A stretch of DNA of 37,391 bases from Ectothiorhodospiraceae bacterium WFHF3C12 (GTDB taxonomy: Bacteria; Pseudomonadota; Gammaproteobacteria; Nitrococcales; Nitrococcaceae), in contig JACDUA010000045.1 in the NCBI GenBank assembly GCA_013519935.1, forward strand, positions 1-37,391, written 5' to 3'. The notes under the pieces are model-generated. The model saw nothing but the letters and a program-made list of their open reading frames with translations, ran no database searches and was not told the origin of the DNA. Position numbers and translations under genes: made by a program. Positions 31,204 through 37,391 of this stretch are shown one piece after another. Position 1 is the stretch's first letter; every line of letters begins with the position of its first letter.

Positions 31204-32331
31204 ATGACAATACGTGTTGCCGTGCCCAAGGAGACGGTCAGCGGCGAACGCCGCGTGGCCCTCGTGCCGAGCGTGGTCAAGCAGCTCGACAAACTGGGCG
31301 TCGAAATCCTGCTCGAGAAGGGTGCGGGTGTCGCCAGCGGCTTCAACGACGACGACTACGAGGGCGTTACCGTGGTCACCACCGCCAAGCTCTACGAGCA
31401 GGCGGATATCGTCCTGAAGGTGCAGCCGCCGACCAAGACCGAGGCGGGCAAGCTCAAGGCCGGCACCGTGCTGGCGGGCTTCCTGACCCCCCACACCGGT
31501 GACGAGGTCATCAAGACGCTCAAGGACAACAAGGTGACGTCATTCTCCATGGAGCTGGTGCCGCGTATCACCCGCGCCCAGGCCATCGACGCCCTGTCCT
31601 CCCAGGCCAACATTGCCGGCTACAAGTGCGCGTTAATCGCCGCTGCCAACGCACCGCGGTTCTTCCCCATGTTGACCACCGCCGCCGGAACGGTACGGCC
31701 GTCCAAGGTGGTGGTGATCGGCGCCGGCGTGGCCGGCCTCCAGGCCATCGCCACGGCCAAGCGCCTGGGGGCCATCGTCGAGGCCTATGACGTGCGTTCC
31801 GCCACCAAGGAGCAGTGCGAGTCGCTGGGCGCCAAGTTCATCGATACGGGTGTGAAGGCCGAGGGAGAAGGCGGCTACGCCCGCGAGCTCACCGAGGATG
31901 AGAAGAAGCAACAGCAGGAGGTGCTCGCCGACCACATCTCGGTCGCCGACGCCGTGATCACGACGGCGGCGATTCCGGGCCGCCCGGCACCGAAGATCAT
32001 CGACAAAGCAACCGTGGAGCGCATGAAGCGCGGCGCGGTCATCGTCGACCTGGCCGCCGAGACCGGTGGCAACTGCGAGCTGACCAAGGCCGGCGAGGTG
32101 GTGGACCACAACGGCGTGATGATCCACGGCCCCACCAACATCGCCAGCACCGTCGCCACCCACGCCAGCGAAATGTACTGCCGCAACCTCTACAACCTGC
32201 TGCAGCTGCTGGTGAAGGAAGGCGAGCTCAACCTGGACTGGGAAGACCAGGTGCTGGCCGACAGCTGTCTCACCCACGACGGCGAGATTACACACGCCGC
32301 TACCCGCGAGCGCGTGGAAGGAGGCAAGTAA
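31204..32331 (+). CDS. pntAA: NAD(P) transhydrogenase subunit alpha part 1, 375 aa
   Basis: Soluble NAD(H)-binding domain (dI) of the proton-translocating Re/Si-specific transhydrogenase, which makes NADPH from NADH using the proton gradient. The N-terminal region resembles alanine dehydrogenase (RVAVPKETVSGERRVALVPS). The Rossmann motif VVVIGAGVAGLQAIATAKRL (about residues 169-188) binds NAD, and the MITTAAIPGRPAP-type mobile loop is present as VITTAAIPGRPAPKI. It is split from the membrane part as in Rhodospirillum, unlike fused E. coli PntA. GGGAG upstream; the stop overlaps the pntAB ATG. Confidence 0.95.
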   Translation: MTIRVAVPKETVSGERRVALVPSVVKQLDKLGVEILLEKGAGVASGFNDDDYEGVTVVTTAKLYEQADIVLKVQPPTKTEAGKLKAGTVLAGFLTPHTGDEVIKTLKDNKVTSFSMELVPRITRAQAIDALSSQANIAGYKCALIAAANAPRFFPMLTTAAGTVRPSKVVVIGAGVAGLQAIATAKRLGAIVEAYDVRSATKEQCESLGAKFIDTGVKAEGEGGYARELTEDEKKQQQEVLADHISVADAVITTAAIPGRPAPKIIDKATVERMKRGAVIVDLAAETGGNCELTKAGEVVDHNGVMIHGPTNIASTVATHASEMYCRNLYNLLQLLVKEGELNLDWEDQVLADSCLTHDGEITHAATRERVEGGK

Positions 32332-32630
32332 TGGTTATCGAAGGATTCATCGCGCTGTACATCTTCATGCTGGCGGCGTTCACCGGCTACGAGGTTATCG
32401 CCCGCGTGCCGGTCATCCTGCACACGCCGCTGATGTCCGGCTCCAACTTCGTCCACGGCATCGTGCTGGTCGGCGCCATGGTGGCCCTCGGCCACGCCGA
32501 GACCGTCACCGGCCAGGTGATCGGCTTCATCGCCGTGTTCCTGGGTGCCGGCAACGCCGTTGGCGGCTACGTGGCCACCGAGCGGATGCTCGAGATGTTC
32601 AAGACCAAAGATGAAGGAGGCAAGGAATGA
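32331..32630 (+). CDS. pntAB: NAD(P) transhydrogenase subunit alpha part 2, 99 aa
   Basis: Membrane subunit carrying three to four helices of domain dII, which with PntB forms the proton path. Hydrophobic helices span about residues 3-20, 37-54 and 58-80. The sequence GYEVIARVPVILHTPLMSGSN is the conserved start of this subunit. Overlaps both neighbours by one and four bases, so translation is coupled. Confidence 0.95.
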   Translation: MVIEGFIALYIFMLAAFTGYEVIARVPVILHTPLMSGSNFVHGIVLVGAMVALGHAETVTGQVIGFIAVFLGAGNAVGGYVATERMLEMFKTKDEGGKE

Positions 32631-34123
32631 ACACGATCGTACAGCTGAGCTACTTCGCCGCTGCGGTCCTGTTCATCCTCGGCCTCAAGGGGATGAGCTC
32701 GCCGAAGACGGCGCGCAAGGGTATTGTCTGGGCCGGCATCGGCATGATCATCGCCACCCTGGCGACCTTCGTGCACCCGACCATCACCGGCGCCCACGGC
32801 CCGGTGGTAACCAACTACGTGTTGATCGTCATCGCCATCGCCATCAGCGGCGCGCTGGCCTATTGGTCGGCCAAGAAGGTGCCGATGACCGACATGCCGC
32901 AGATGGTGGCGCTGTATAACGGCATGGGTGGCGGCGCTGCCGGCGCCATCGCGGCCGTGGAGCTGTTCCGCGCCCAGGACAGCCTGACCGCCAGCGTCGC
33001 CACCAAGGCCGCCGAGCTGGCCGAGGCGAAGGACCTGACTCTGGAGCAGGCCCGCATGCTGGTGGAAAGCCAGGGCACCATCGGCGCCGCGCTGGGCACC
33101 GACGTGGCCATTCTGGGCATCCTCGGCGCGCTGATCGGCACGGTGGCCTTTTCCGGCTCGCTAATCGCGTGGGCGAAGCTCGACGGCCGCATGAACCGCA
33201 ACAGCGTTGTCCCCATGCAGCAGATCGTGAACATCGCGGTGTTCGCGGCCACCATCCTGTTCGGCGTCATGACGTTCTTCACCGACAGCCTGGCCACGGT
33301 GATCATCTTCTTCGCCCTGGCCCTGGTGGCCGGTGCCTTCATGGCGATCCCCATCGGCGGCGCGGACATGCCCGTGGTCATATCGCTGTTCAACGCTCTG
33401 ACCGGACTCGCTGTCGGCTTCGAGGGCTTCGTACTGGGCAATCCGGCCATGATCATCGCCGGCACGGTGGTCGGCGCCGCCGGTTCGCTGCTGACCCAGC
33501 TCATGGCCAAGGCCATGAACCGGCCACTGACCAACGTCTTGTTCAGCGGCTTCGGCACCGGCGCCCAGACCGAGAGCGAGGGCCCGGAAGGCGAGATGAA
33601 GGAGATCCAGGCCGAGGATGCCGGCATCATGATGGCCTACGCCAACCAGGTGGTCATCGTGCCGGGTTACGGCATGGCCGTGGCCCAGGCCCAGCACAAG
33701 ATCTGGGAGCTGGTGCAGCTGCTGCAGGACAAGGGCGCCACGGTGAAATTCGCCATCCACCCGGTGGCGGGCCGTATGCCCGGGCATATGAACGTGCTGC
33801 TGGCGGAGGCGGGTGTCCCCTATGACATGATCTACGACATGGAGGACATCAACGCTGAATTCGCCAAGACGGACGTGGCCATGGTCATCGGCGCCAACGA
33901 CGTGGTGAACCCGGCCGCCGAGGACGATCCGGGCAGCCCCATTTACGGCATGCCCATCCTCAAGGTCCGCGACGCGCAGAATGTCATCGTCGTCAAGCGC
34001 GGCCGCGGCCGCGGGTTCTCCGGCGTGGAGAACCACCTGTTCTTCGCCGACAACACCCGGATGCTGTTCAACGACGGTCAGAAGGCCGCCGCCGAGCTCG
34101 TCCAGGTGGTCAAGCAGTTCTGA
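32627..34123 (+). CDS. pntB: NAD(P) transhydrogenase subunit beta, 498 aa
   Basis: Membrane part (about nine helices, residues 1-290) plus the soluble NADP(H)-binding domain dIII (about 315-498). dIII shows VVIVPGYGMAVAQAQHKIWE, AIHPVAGRMPGHMNVLLAEA, VIGANDVVNPAAEDDPGSPI and KRGRGRGFSGVENHLFF, all standard NADP-binding elements. The product supplies NADPH and a membrane energy link. Ends just before a strong terminator. Confidence 0.96.
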   Translation: MNTIVQLSYFAAAVLFILGLKGMSSPKTARKGIVWAGIGMIIATLATFVHPTITGAHGPVVTNYVLIVIAIAISGALAYWSAKKVPMTDMPQMVALYNGMGGGAAGAIAAVELFRAQDSLTASVATKAAELAEAKDLTLEQARMLVESQGTIGAALGTDVAILGILGALIGTVAFSGSLIAWAKLDGRMNRNSVVPMQQIVNIAVFAATILFGVMTFFTDSLATVIIFFALALVAGAFMAIPIGGADMPVVISLFNALTGLAVGFEGFVLGNPAMIIAGTVVGAAGSLLTQLMAKAMNRPLTNVLFSGFGTGAQTESEGPEGEMKEIQAEDAGIMMAYANQVVIVPGYGMAVAQAQHKIWELVQLLQDKGATVKFAIHPVAGRMPGHMNVLLAEAGVPYDMIYDMEDINAEFAKTDVAMVIGANDVVNPAAEDDPGSPIYGMPILKVRDAQNVIVVKRGRGRGFSGVENHLFFADNTRMLFNDGQKAAAELVQVVKQF

Positions 34124-34150
34124 CGAACCGCTACCGGCAACGACGGACGA

Positions 34151-34177
34151 AAGGCCGCCTCAGGGCGGCCTTTTTTT
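34151..34177 (+). terminator. Rho-independent terminator of pntAA-AB-B
   Basis: AAGGCCGCC (34151-34159), loop TCAG, GGCGGCC (34164-34170) and a run of seven Ts. The stem extends to 9 pairs with the A-T flanks. It starts 28 bases after the pntB stop. Confidence 0.95.
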
Positions 34178-34181
34178 GTCC

Positions 34182-34405
34182 AGCCACAGATGAACACGGA
34201 TGGATACCGATTCTTCCGCCCCCGGCACCGAGCCCGGTGAGGCCCGCGTGGGAGCGGCGTCCTCGCCGCGATTGGCTTACCGTCAGCACCCAACCCTATT
34301 GCGCCGGGGACGGCGCTCCCACAAGGGTGTATACCATCCGTACACAGGAGCGGCCCATGGCTACCAACCGGACAGGTCCTTGTACATCTGCGTTCATTCG
34401 CGGCT
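34182..34405. repeat. Composite repeat island with REPIN-like inverted REP pair
   Basis: Ends AGCCACAGATGAACACGGAT (from 34182) and CATCTGCGTTCATTCGCGGC (from 34385) are inverted and match at 16 of 21 positions. Inside are a plus REP (34248-34275; GCGGCG-TCCT-CGCCGC stem) and a minus REP (34295-34322) facing each other 19 bases apart, then a decayed plus copy (34341-34370). It fills the space between the pnt terminator and mtgA; no gene is seen. Confidence 0.65.
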
Positions 34406-34413
34406 AGCGGCAT

Positions 34414-35130
34414 TCAAAGCCCCGCCAGGTATGCCGGTCCGCCCAGCAGGTGCATCTGCCGCAGGATCCAGCCCTGACGCTCGCGGACGTAGGGGGAGGG
34501 ATCCCGGACGCTGAGACGGTCCGGGTTGGGCAGAACGGCGGCCATGAGCGCCGCCTGATGGGGACGCAACGCGTCTGGAGACCGGTTGAACAGCGTCGGC
34601 GCAGCCTGCCCCACTCCGAAAGTGTTGGGCCCGAACTGGGCGACATTGAGATAGACCTCCAGTATTCGGCGCTTGGACCAGAACAGCTCGATCAATCCGG
34701 TGAAGTACGCTTCCAGGCCCTTGCGCACATAGCTGCGGCCGGGCCAGAGGAACAGGTTCTTCGCCACCTGCTGAGAGATCGTGCTGGCGCCGCGCAACCG
34801 GCCGCCGCGCTGGTGTTCCGCCAGGGCCTTCGAGATGGCTTCCAGATCGAAACCCCAGTGCGACGGGAAGCGCTGGTCCTCCGAGGCCACCACGGCCAGC
34901 GGCAGTGGCGCGGGGATCCGCGACCAGTCCGTCCATTCCAACCGGGCCGGGCGCCAGTCGCCGCCACGTTCCGCCAACCAGTTGTGCCGCATCACGAAGG
35001 CGGACGTAGGCGGGTCCGCCCAGCGCAAGGTGAGGACCAGTCCTGACGTGAGCACCGCGAAACCGGCAGCCAGCCACAGGCATGAGCGAAGCAGCCGCGC
35101 GACGCGGCGGCGGGTCAGCCAATAAGCCAT
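34414..35130 (-). CDS. mtgA: Monofunctional peptidoglycan glycosyltransferase MtgA, 238 aa
   Basis: Inner-membrane enzyme that polymerises lipid II into glycan strands. One N-terminal helix (about residues 16-36) anchors a GT51 domain with the catalytic Glu in VVASEDQRFPSHWGFD (motif 1). The further motifs are GASTISQQVAKNLFLW (motif 2), RKGLEAYFTGLIE (motif 3), KRRILEVYLNVAQFG (motif 4) and HQAALMAAVLPNP (motif 5). No transpeptidase domain follows. The ATG at 35130 has AGGAGG six bases upstream; a TTG precedes it directly. Monocistronic, convergent with pntB. Confidence 0.95.
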   Translation of the reverse strand: MAYWLTRRRVARLLRSCLWLAAGFAVLTSGLVLTLRWADPPTSAFVMRHNWLAERGGDWRPARLEWTDWSRIPAPLPLAVVASEDQRFPSHWGFDLEAISKALAEHQRGGRLRGASTISQQVAKNLFLWPGRSYVRKGLEAYFTGLIELFWSKRRILEVYLNVAQFGPNTFGVGQAAPTLFNRSPDALRPHQAALMAAVLPNPDRLSVRDPSPYVRERQGWILRQMHLLGGPAYLAGL

Positions 35131-35291
35131 CAAAAGCCTCCTGCCACGATCATCGCAATTCGACTCCGGCCCCGCCGGTATGGTTCACGGCAGCCCGCTG
35201 GCGGATGCAGCCAGGGCGGCGCGAAAGAAACGTCTTCCCGACCTGTCGGAGACAGGCAACGAGCAAGGACCGAGACGTAGCTGACGAATTT

Positions 35292-35307
35292 TGTGAAGTA
35301 ATTCACA
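35292..35307. promoter_or_regulatory. Perfect CRP/Vfr-like site
   Basis: TGTGA-AGTAAT-TCACA matches the CRP consensus TGTGA-N6-TCACA at all ten half-site positions. It lies 93 bases upstream of the small exported protein gene and about 165 bases from the divergent mtgA start. The rest of the 35131-35384 gap shows no clear -10/-35 pair. Confidence 0.6.
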
Positions 35308-35384
35308 CCAGCTCCGACGGCGAAACCGGATCATGGTGAGCAACGAAACACTTTCGTACACGGACGACCGGGCACCGACGCTCC

Positions 35385-35741
35385 ATGAAAGGGACCTTCG
35401 CTAACCTCCTGTTTGGCACCGCCCTGGCATTGACCGCCCATGCCGGTCAGCCCCTGCATGCGGGTGAAGGCACTCAGCGGACGGTCATGGTCATGGGCCA
35501 GCCGATGACGCTGAGCGTGCCCGACGAGCGTGCCCGCCTCGACTGGGACTGGGAAGGCGAGTTCGACTACGGCGAGGCCGGCGACGTTCTGGTGGGCAGC
35601 GGTTTGAGCTATTACACCTCACCGGGATTCGCCGTCGGCGGCTCCTACGCCATGGCGGTGCAATCCCGCTCCCGCTCACTGATCAGTGTCGACGACGTGG
35701 ACCCTGCCCGTTACACCGTATTCATGCGCTGGCAGTTCTAG
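35385..35741 (+). CDS. Small exported protein of unknown function, 118 aa
   Basis: Not recognised. A signal peptide (residues about 1-26, LTAHAGQPLHAG) precedes an acidic, aromatic region with short alternating strands (RLDWDWEGEFDYGEAG, SGLSYYTSPGFAVGGSYAMA), and the chain ends FMRWQF. The terminal Phe and strand pattern suggest a small outer-membrane or envelope protein, perhaps part of a barrel, but this is inference. It stands alone between mtgA (divergent) and the TIGR02444 gene 84 bases downstream, and the perfect CRP-like palindrome upstream suggests carbon- or cAMP-linked control. Reading-frame composition supports a real gene. Confidence 0.7.
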   Translation: MKGTFANLLFGTALALTAHAGQPLHAGEGTQRTVMVMGQPMTLSVPDERARLDWDWEGEFDYGEAGDVLVGSGLSYYTSPGFAVGGSYAMAVQSRSRSLISVDDVDPARYTVFMRWQF

Positions 35742-35825
35742 GCAAGCGCTGAACGATTCGCGTGCGTCTGCCGTTTGCGCTCCCCTATGGCACAATTCCC
35801 TCCGTAAGCGCTAACGGACGGGACC

Positions 35826-36422
35826 ATGGCCGAGATCCAGACCCAGGACACCGATATCGCCGCCGAGGCGGAGCGTCTGTGGCAATTCGCCCTCGCCATC
35901 TACGAGATGGAGGGCGTCAAACAGGCCTGCCTGAGCATCCAGGCCCGCTACGGCCTGAGCATCTCCCTGCTGCTTGGCGCCATCTGGGCCGGCGCGGAGG
36001 GCTACGGCCGGTTCGGCGCCACCGAGCTGGAGAGCTCGATCCGCCGGGCCATGGAATTCCATCGCGATGTCATCGAGCCCCTGCGTGCCCTGCGCCGCCG
36101 ACTGCGCCAGGATCCACCCAAGGGCGTTGAGGAAGAAACCCATAACCTGCGCAAGAACCTGCTGGACCAGGAGCTCACGGCCGAACGCATCGAGCAGCAC
36201 CTGTTCCTGGAGGACTTCAGCGCCGAAACCGACCCGGCACCCCGGACCGATCGCTGGCGGGACGCGGCGGTGAACGCCGCGCTGCTCACCCGCAAGAGCT
36301 GCCCGAGGCCGGAAACGGAGGCGCTGGACGCACTGGAGCAGATCCTCCAGGCGACCTTCCCGGACATCCCGGCCGGCGCGCTGGCCGCGGAGGCGAAGTC
36401 CGTCTGGCGGCTGGGCGAATAG
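35826..36422 (+). CDS. TIGR02444/DUF2390 family protein, 198 aa
   Basis: Cytoplasmic protein of the gammaproteobacterial TIGR02444 (DUF2390) family; function unknown. The N-terminal motif LWQFALAIYEMEGVKQACLSIQ followed by GLSISLLLGAIWAG is the family hallmark (about residues 17-58). The rest is helical and Arg/Glu-rich. Start ATG is preceded by GGACGGGACC. Convergent with the DnaJ-related gene, with only 14 bases between stop codons and no clear terminator. Confidence 0.88.
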   Translation: MAEIQTQDTDIAAEAERLWQFALAIYEMEGVKQACLSIQARYGLSISLLLGAIWAGAEGYGRFGATELESSIRRAMEFHRDVIEPLRALRRRLRQDPPKGVEEETHNLRKNLLDQELTAERIEQHLFLEDFSAETDPAPRTDRWRDAAVNAALLTRKSCPRPETEALDALEQILQATFPDIPAGALAAEAKSVWRLGE

Positions 36423-36436
36423 GCGGCCAAGCGCCG

Positions 36437-37027
36437 TCAGCCCTTGCCGAGGACCGTCATTGCCTCGTTGATGCGCTGTAGGGTATGCGGGTCGCCGCCG
36501 CGATCGGGATGGTGCTGCATCGCCAGCCGCCGGTACTGGGCCTTGATTTCGGCATCGCTCGCCGGGCCTTCCAGACCCAGCACGCCAAGGGCCTCGTCGC
36601 GGCGGCTGTTACGCTGAAACAGGCGCCAGAAATCGCCCAGCAGCGCCTCCACCTGCGCGGCGTCCATGGTTTCCAGATTGCCCAGATCCAGGTAATAGTC
36701 CGCCAGCGGGTCATGGGCGCTGAGGGCCTGACCACCGGCGTCGGACACCGCGCCCATGGCGATGCGCAGACAATTGATGGTCAGGTCCCGGCCCTCGGGC
36801 AACAGCATCTCGCGAAGATGATAGAGACAATGAAACAGCGTGAAATGCACCCGGAACAGGCCCATGGCATCGCGCAGCTGCTCGGTGGACAGACCTTCCG
36901 CGTCTGCGCGCGGGCTCAGCCGCCGCAGCAGCTCGTATTCGGACAGGCCCGCCGGCGCCGCACGGAGCTCCTGAAGAATGGGCTCGAAGAGATGCCGATG
37001 GGGGCAATCGTTCACATCGCAGAACAT
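36437..37027 (-). CDS. DNAJ-related protein with C-terminal J-domain, 196 aa
   Basis: Co-chaperone-like protein of the DNAJ-related family. The N-terminal domain (about residues 8-110; ILQELRAAPAGLSEYELLRRL, FHCLYHLREML) is specific to this family. The C-terminal J-domain (about 145-196) ends with the HPD tripeptide at 173-175 (MQHHPDRGGDPHTLQRINEA), the site that stimulates DnaK ATPase. The ATG at 37027 is chosen because homology begins at MFCDVNDCPHRH; in-frame starts up to 37177 would overlap the divergent priA gene. Its DnaK-type partner and client are unknown. Confidence 0.88.
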   Translation of the reverse strand: MFCDVNDCPHRHLFEPILQELRAAPAGLSEYELLRRLSPRADAEGLSTEQLRDAMGLFRVHFTLFHCLYHLREMLLPEGRDLTINCLRIAMGAVSDAGGQALSAHDPLADYYLDLGNLETMDAAQVEALLGDFWRLFQRNSRRDEALGVLGLEGPASDAEIKAQYRRLAMQHHPDRGGDPHTLQRINEAMTVLGKG

Positions 37028-37074
37028 GGCGTGAGTATACCGCGCCGCCGGGGGCATCTGCCGAGGCATGGCCG

Positions 37075-37391
37075 ATGACCGGTCTGCGCTTCCTCCAGGT
37101 GGCCGTGCCCTGCCCCCTGCACCGGTGCTTCGATTACCGGGTTCCGGCGCCGGAAGCGGTGCCCGAACCCGGCTCACGCGTCGTGGTGCCGTTCGGCCGC
37201 CGACGGCTGGTGGGGCTCGTGCTCGGCCACACGCAGACCCCCCAGATCGCCGTCAGCCGTATCCGTGAAATCGGCGTGGTCCTCGACCCGGCACCGGTGG
37301 TGCCCGCCGAGCTACGGAGCCTGATCGAGTGGACCAGCCGCTACTACCACCAGCCCATCGGCGAGTGCGTGGCCACCGCGCTGCCGGCGCC
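37075..37391 (+). CDS. priA: Primosomal protein N' PriA, N-terminal fragment (cut by window end)
   Basis: Start of the replication-restart helicase PriA. The first 105 residues correspond to the 3'-DNA-binding domain: FLQVAVPCPLHRCFDYRVP, PGSRVVVPFGRRRLVGLVLG and the IEWTSRYYHQPIGECVATAL segment that leads to the winged-helix part. The gene is open at position 37391, so helicase and zinc domains lie outside. It is divergent from the DnaJ-related gene, with 47 bases between start codons to hold both promoters. Confidence 0.9.
   Translation, partial: MTGLRFLQVAVPCPLHRCFDYRVPAPEAVPEPGSRVVVPFGRRRLVGLVLGHTQTPQIAVSRIREIGVVLDPAPVVPAELRSLIEWTSRYYHQPIGECVATALPA

Noticed and set aside
1-34405. CRISPR array from the repeated palindromes
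   Set aside because: The repeats are dispersed over the window, variable and not separated by regular unique spacers; no cas genes.
34182-34405. Insertion sequence between pntB and mtgA
   Set aside because: Too short for a transposase and no transposase fragment in any frame; target-site duplications are not evident.

Overview
This is GC-rich (roughly two-thirds G+C), densely coding chromosomal DNA from a Gram-negative bacterium, most likely a gammaproteobacterium. Supporting signs are OMPLA and MtgA of enterobacterial type, a complete System I cytochrome c maturation (ccm) operon, three-subunit proton-translocating transhydrogenase genes, a TIGR02444 protein, a DNAJ-related protein, the start of priA, and REP-type intergenic repeats. 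Many exported proteins are rich in Asp/Glu, which would suit a marine or halo-alkaliphilic member of the Chromatiales. The genus cannot be fixed from the window. No rRNA, tRNA, CRISPR, IS or prophage was seen.

Layout. (1) 1-7378, minus strand: a HzsA-related diheme lipoprotein, an SH3/beta-barrel protein, a second beta-barrel protein, a TlpA-like thioredoxin, a DUF4266 lipoprotein, a DUF3570 protein, then a 5'-3' exonuclease. (2) 7672-13179, plus strand, divergent from (1): a monoheme exported protein, a LamG/diheme lipoprotein and a Tat-exported DUF1501 protein. (3) 13424-20553: an extracellular electron-transfer set. A tetraheme NapC/CymA-like quinol dehydrogenase and a diheme c4-like cytochrome are divergent from a decaheme OmcA/MtrC-like lipoprotein, a decaheme MtrA/DmsE-like protein and an MtrB/PioB porin. 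(4) 20688-27599: ccmABCDEFGHI, nearly all genes overlapping by 1-4 bases. (5) 27874-37391: pldA, an EamA transporter behind a tryptophan-type transcription attenuator, an HNH endonuclease, pntAA-pntAB-pntB with a terminator, mtgA, a small exported protein behind a perfect CRP-like palindrome, TIGR02444, a DnaJ-related gene, and truncated priA.

How it fits together. The exported cytochromes encoded here carry 31 CxxCH heme sites (10+10+4+2+2+2+1), and the genes that attach these hemes lie immediately downstream. Region 3 is a textbook quinol-to-outside (or outside-to-quinol) wire. Regions 1 and 2 look like a second exported redox system whose substrate is unknown. It has the domain order of the hydrazine synthase alpha subunit but no partner subunits, and it travels with DUF1501, LamG-cytochrome, TlpA, DUF4266/DUF3570 and outer-membrane barrels. 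It is the best candidate for an undescribed system.

The most striking regulatory signal is at 28927-29077. A short reading frame with tandem Trp codons is followed by mutually exclusive 1:2, 2:3 and 3:4 pairings and an intrinsic terminator, placed ahead of a drug/metabolite-type transporter rather than trp biosynthesis genes. Other unusual DNA includes a 19/20-matched inverted repeat at 4553-4647, a 12-bp perfect hairpin between two cistrons at 11540-11570, and two composite repeat islands at 27608-27869 and 34182-34405.
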